From NCBI RefSeq assembly GCF_003148665.1, contig NZ_QGGQ01000001.1, positions 389,762 to 453,761 on the forward strand: DNA of 64,000 bases, written 5' to 3'. The first letter of the stretch is position 1. Each line of letters begins with the position of its first letter. A program made the translations under genes and the position numbers. The DNA is from Maribacter polysiphoniae. GTDB lineage: Bacteria; Bacteroidota; Bacteroidia; Flavobacteriales; Flavobacteriaceae. The notes beneath the pieces were generated by a model. That model saw only the letters and a list, made by a program, of their open reading frames with translations. It was not told the DNA's origin and ran no database searches. Below are positions 61,848-64,000 of this stretch, one piece after another.

Positions 61848-63194
61848 TTATTTGATCAAGTTGATTTCAACCCTTCTGTTTTGTTTTCTACCGCTTCTAG
61901 TATTGTTTGTAGCGATAGGTTTTTCTTCACCGTAACCTACAGCAGACAATCTGAATGCATCGATACCTTTTTCTACTAAGAAGTCTTTTACAGAAAGAGC
62001 TCTTGATTCAGAAAGACTTTGGTTCAATTTAGCACTACCAACACTATCAGTGTGACCTTCAACAGCAAACTTAGCAGTTGGGTACTCTTTCAAGATTTGG
62101 ATAATGTCAACCATTACTGAAGTAGACTCAGCTTTGATAGAAGATTTACCAGTGTCGAACAAGATAGTTCTTGCATAGTCGTTCAATTGTTTTTGAACTT
62201 CCTCAGTAACTTCAGGACAACCTTGGTTAGCAACAGTACCTGCTACTTCTGGACATTTATCATCTTTATCCAATACACCGTCGTTATCTTTGTCAGTCCA
62301 AGGACAACCTTTGTTTTCAGCAGGACCAGCTTCGTTAGGACAAGCATCATCTTTGTCAGCTACACCGTCACCGTCAGCATCAGGACAACCAGCAAGAGCG
62401 GCTACACCAGCTTCGTTAGGACAAGCATCATCTTTATCAGCTACACCGTCACCATCAGCATCAGGACAACCGTTCATTTCTTTAGAACCGGCAGCGTTAG
62501 GACAAGCATCCTTGCTATCTTCGATACCATCACCGTCAGCATCAGGACAACCGTTGAAAGCTTCAAGACCAGCAACTTCTGGACAAGCATCATCTTTGTC
62601 ATAAACACCATCACCGTCAGTATCAGTTCCACCAAATTTAACAGAGATACCTGCTAGGTGTTGCATATGAGGTGCAAGATAATCTTCGAAAGCATGTTTG
62701 TATTGAGTCTGTAAAGTAAGACCAATGTTTTCTGTAAACCAGATATTAACACCAATTCCACCGTTAGCAGTACCAGCACCGATTTCGTCGATCCAAGTAT
62801 ATCCACCACCGATTTCTACGAAAGGATCGATAACCGTGTTTTTCAAAATGTTATATTTAATCGTACCATCAATAGAGTAGTATGATAAATCATCAACATC
62901 ATTATCACCCCATTTGTCGATTTTATTTAAAGAACCTCTAGCACCTACAGAGAAACCATCTCCTACAGATTTAGATACACCAACGTAAGAAATAGAAGGA
63001 AGAATGTTCCAATGGTCAGTCGCATTAAAGTATTCATTCCCGAAAGAACTGCCTGGGAAGTCACCAGTAGGATACACATCAACGGCATTCACCCCAAAAC
63101 TAATCTGCCAAGGGTTATTCTCGTCTTGCGCTTGTAAGTTGTTAACTCCTACAAAAAGTAGGGCAACAACCAATAATTTGCTAAGATGTTTCAT
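61848..63194 (-). CDS. OmpA family outer membrane protein with TSP3 repeats
   Basis: 448 aa from the ATG at 63194 (a TTG 6 bases upstream is in frame). Signal [23 protein letters not shown]; an OmpA-like beta-barrel of about 180 residues; then five or so calcium-binding thrombospondin type 3 repeats ([19 protein letters not shown] and [19 protein letters not shown]); and the C-terminal peptidoglycan-binding OmpA domain ([22 protein letters not shown], Asp and Arg for diaminopimelate). Abundant structural protein linking outer membrane to cell wall. Own promoter and terminator. Confidence 0.96.
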   Translation of the reverse strand: MKHLSKLLVVALLFVGVNNLQAQDENNPWQISFGVNAVDVYPTGDFPGSSFGNEYFNATDHWNILPSISYVGVSKSVGDGFSVGARGSLNKIDKWGDNDVDDLSYYSIDGTIKYNILKNTVIDPFVEIGGGYTWIDEIGAGTANGGIGVNIWFTENIGLTLQTQYKHAFEDYLAPHMQHLAGISVKFGGTDTDGDGVYDKDDACPEVAGLEAFNGCPDADGDGIEDSKDACPNAAGSKEMNGCPDADGDGVADKDDACPNEAGVAALAGCPDADGDGVADKDDACPNEAGPAENKGCPWTDKDNDGVLDKDDKCPEVAGTVANQGCPEVTEEVQKQLNDYARTILFDTGKSSIKAESTSVMVDIIQILKEYPTAKFAVEGHTDSVGSAKLNQSLSESRALSVKDFLVEKGIDAFRLSAVGYGEEKPIATNNTRSGRKQNRRVEINLIK

Positions 63195-63228
63195 GTTCAA
63201 AATTTTAAGTTTAAGTGTTTATTAGCTG

Positions 63229-63258
63229 CAAATGTAAGTTGTTAAATATTATTAACAA
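63229..63258 (-). promoter_or_regulatory. Strong Bacteroidota promoter of the OmpA-family gene
   Basis: Reverse strand TTG (63258-63256), 19-nt spacer, TACATTTG (63236-63229): consensus at every base. The ATG is 35 bases downstream. Confidence 0.8.
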
Positions 63259-63307
63259 AAATAAATTCCTATTTTTTTTAACGTTTTTAATAGATAAAAT
63301 AGCGCAT

Positions 63308-64000
63308 TTAAACGATATTTAGTTGTTGCCCTACCTTGATGAAAGCTTTTATGGCCTTATTTAAATGCTCAATTTCATGTGCGGCGGATAGTTGAACACG
63401 AATCCGTGCCTTGCCTTTAGGGACTACCGGATAATAAAATCCGATTACATAAATACCCTCTTCAAGAAGTAAGTCTGCCATTCGTTGTGATAATTTGGCA
63501 TCATATAACATTACCGGTACTATGGCGGAATCTCCATCTATAATGTCAAATCCTGCTTCTTTCATGCCTTTTTTAAAATATTCCGTGTTCGATTGTAGCT
63601 TGTCACGTAACGCGGTGTCATTGGCGAGCATTTCAAATACCTTTATAGAGGCCCCTACGATAGATGGCGCCAGGGAATTGGAAAATAGATAAGGTCTGGA
63701 TCGTTGTCTCAGGAGTTCAATGATTTCTTTTTTCCCTGTTGTATAACCACCCATTGCACCGCCGAGGGCTTTTCCCAAGGTACCTGTAATGATATCTACC
63801 CGGCCCATTACCCCTTTTTCCTCCAAGGTGCCCTTGCCATGCTTACCGATGAAACCAGCGGCATGGCATTCATCTACCATGACCAAAGCATCATATTTAT
63901 CGGCCAAGTCACAGATTTTATCCAAGGGGGCCAATAGTCCATCCATAGAGAACACCCCATCGGTAACAATGATCTTGAACCGAACCTTGTCTTTTTGGGT
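63308..64000 (-). CDS. kbl: Glycine C-acetyltransferase (2-amino-3-ketobutyrate CoA ligase), C-terminal part
   Basis: 231 codons are present and the frame is open at the right edge ([16 protein letters not shown] at the start of the visible part). PLP enzyme of fold type I that splits 2-amino-3-ketobutyrate to glycine and acetyl-CoA in threonine breakdown. [19 protein letters not shown] holds the PLP-ring Asp and His. [15 protein letters not shown] carries the PLP lysine. The C-terminal end is complete. The N-terminus (about 160 residues) lies outside the window. Confidence 0.93.
   Translation of the reverse strand, partial: TQKDKVRFKIIVTDGVFSMDGLLAPLDKICDLADKYDALVMVDECHAAGFIGKHGKGTLEEKGVMGRVDIITGTLGKALGGAMGGYTTGKKEIIELLRQRSRPYLFSNSLAPSIVGASIKVFEMLANDTALRDKLQSNTEYFKKGMKEAGFDIIDGDSAIVPVMLYDAKLSQRMADLLLEEGIYVIGFYYPVVPKGKARIRVQLSAAHEIEHLNKAIKAFIKVGQQLNIV

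Noticed and set aside
62220-62620. CRISPR-like spaced repeats
   Set aside because: The periodic sequence codes for the calcium-binding TSP3 repeats of the OmpA protein and has no constant-length unique spacers. No CRISPR array was found anywhere in the window.
62187-62657. Long forward frames opposite the OmpA gene
   Set aside because: They arise from the repetitive TSP3 codons read on the other strand (repeated [10 protein letters not shown]); no independent coding evidence.

Overview
The window comes from a member of the Bacteroidota, most probably a marine Flavobacteriaceae (Maribacter/Zobellia/Arenibacter-like; genus is a guess). Support: three SusC-style TonB-dependent receptors with CarboxypepD_reg N-termini, promoters of the TTG-N19/20-TAnnTTTG type, a TSP3-repeat OmpA protein, a flavobacterial AddB-like nuclease, and Bacteroidota-specific families (DUF4374, HYC_CC_PP, DUF6660, MobB/MobC mobilisation genes).

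Region 1 (1-17.5 kb) is ordinary chromosome: a prolyl oligopeptidase start, asd, mscL, alr, tdk, a conserved hypothetical, rsmI with an Fe-S type uracil-DNA glycosylase, AhpD-like and OsmC redox proteins, recJ, a VOC protein, an MFS exporter, lpxH, queD, an exported Gfo/Idh protein, and a reverse-strand cluster (GNAT, MATE, crotonase, a 37-aa membrane peptide, DUF3592). Two imperfect dispersed palindromes lie at 5.94-6.18 kb.

Region 2 (17.5-25.7 kb) is a compact catabolic locus: a LacI regulator, tandem LacI-type operators, a TonB receptor without SusD, an MGH1/GH63-like hydrolase, a sodium:solute symporter and a glycerate kinase. Hydrolase plus glycerate kinase points to uptake and breakdown of a glycosyl-glycerate (mannosylglycerate, i.e. 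digeneaside of red algae, or glucosylglycerate). This is the most attractive candidate for a new pathway in the window.

Region 3 (25.8-35.4 kb) holds a membrane-anchored class-C type serine hydrolase, an Omp85-type barrel, a DUF6544 protein, and an AraC/TonB receptor/DUF4374 set that looks like siderophore or other iron-complex uptake.

Region 4 (35.75-58.17 kb) is a 22.4-kb integrative mobilisable element in the 3' end of a tRNA-Ala(GGC) gene. Both att copies are visible as a 101-bp direct repeat with a 51-bp perfect core, and integrase arm-type sites flank the element. A mobilisation/replication module (tyrosine integrase, HTH excisionase-like protein, primase-helicase, Toprim primase, MobC, relaxase, DUF6730) is followed by heavy-metal cargo: DUF6660, TonB receptor, Fur-family regulator, DUF3703, Zn/Cd-type P-ATPase, HYC_CC_PP protein, CusA, TolC/CusC, a metal-binding lipoprotein, CopA and CusB. 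No type IV secretion genes are present, so transfer would need a helper. A matching 15-bp inverted repeat precedes the two cargo transcription units and is a candidate Fur-family operator.

Region 5 (58.3-64 kb) is chromosome again: SDR oxidoreductase, AddB-like nuclease, the OmpA/TSP3 protein and the C-terminal two-thirds of kbl.
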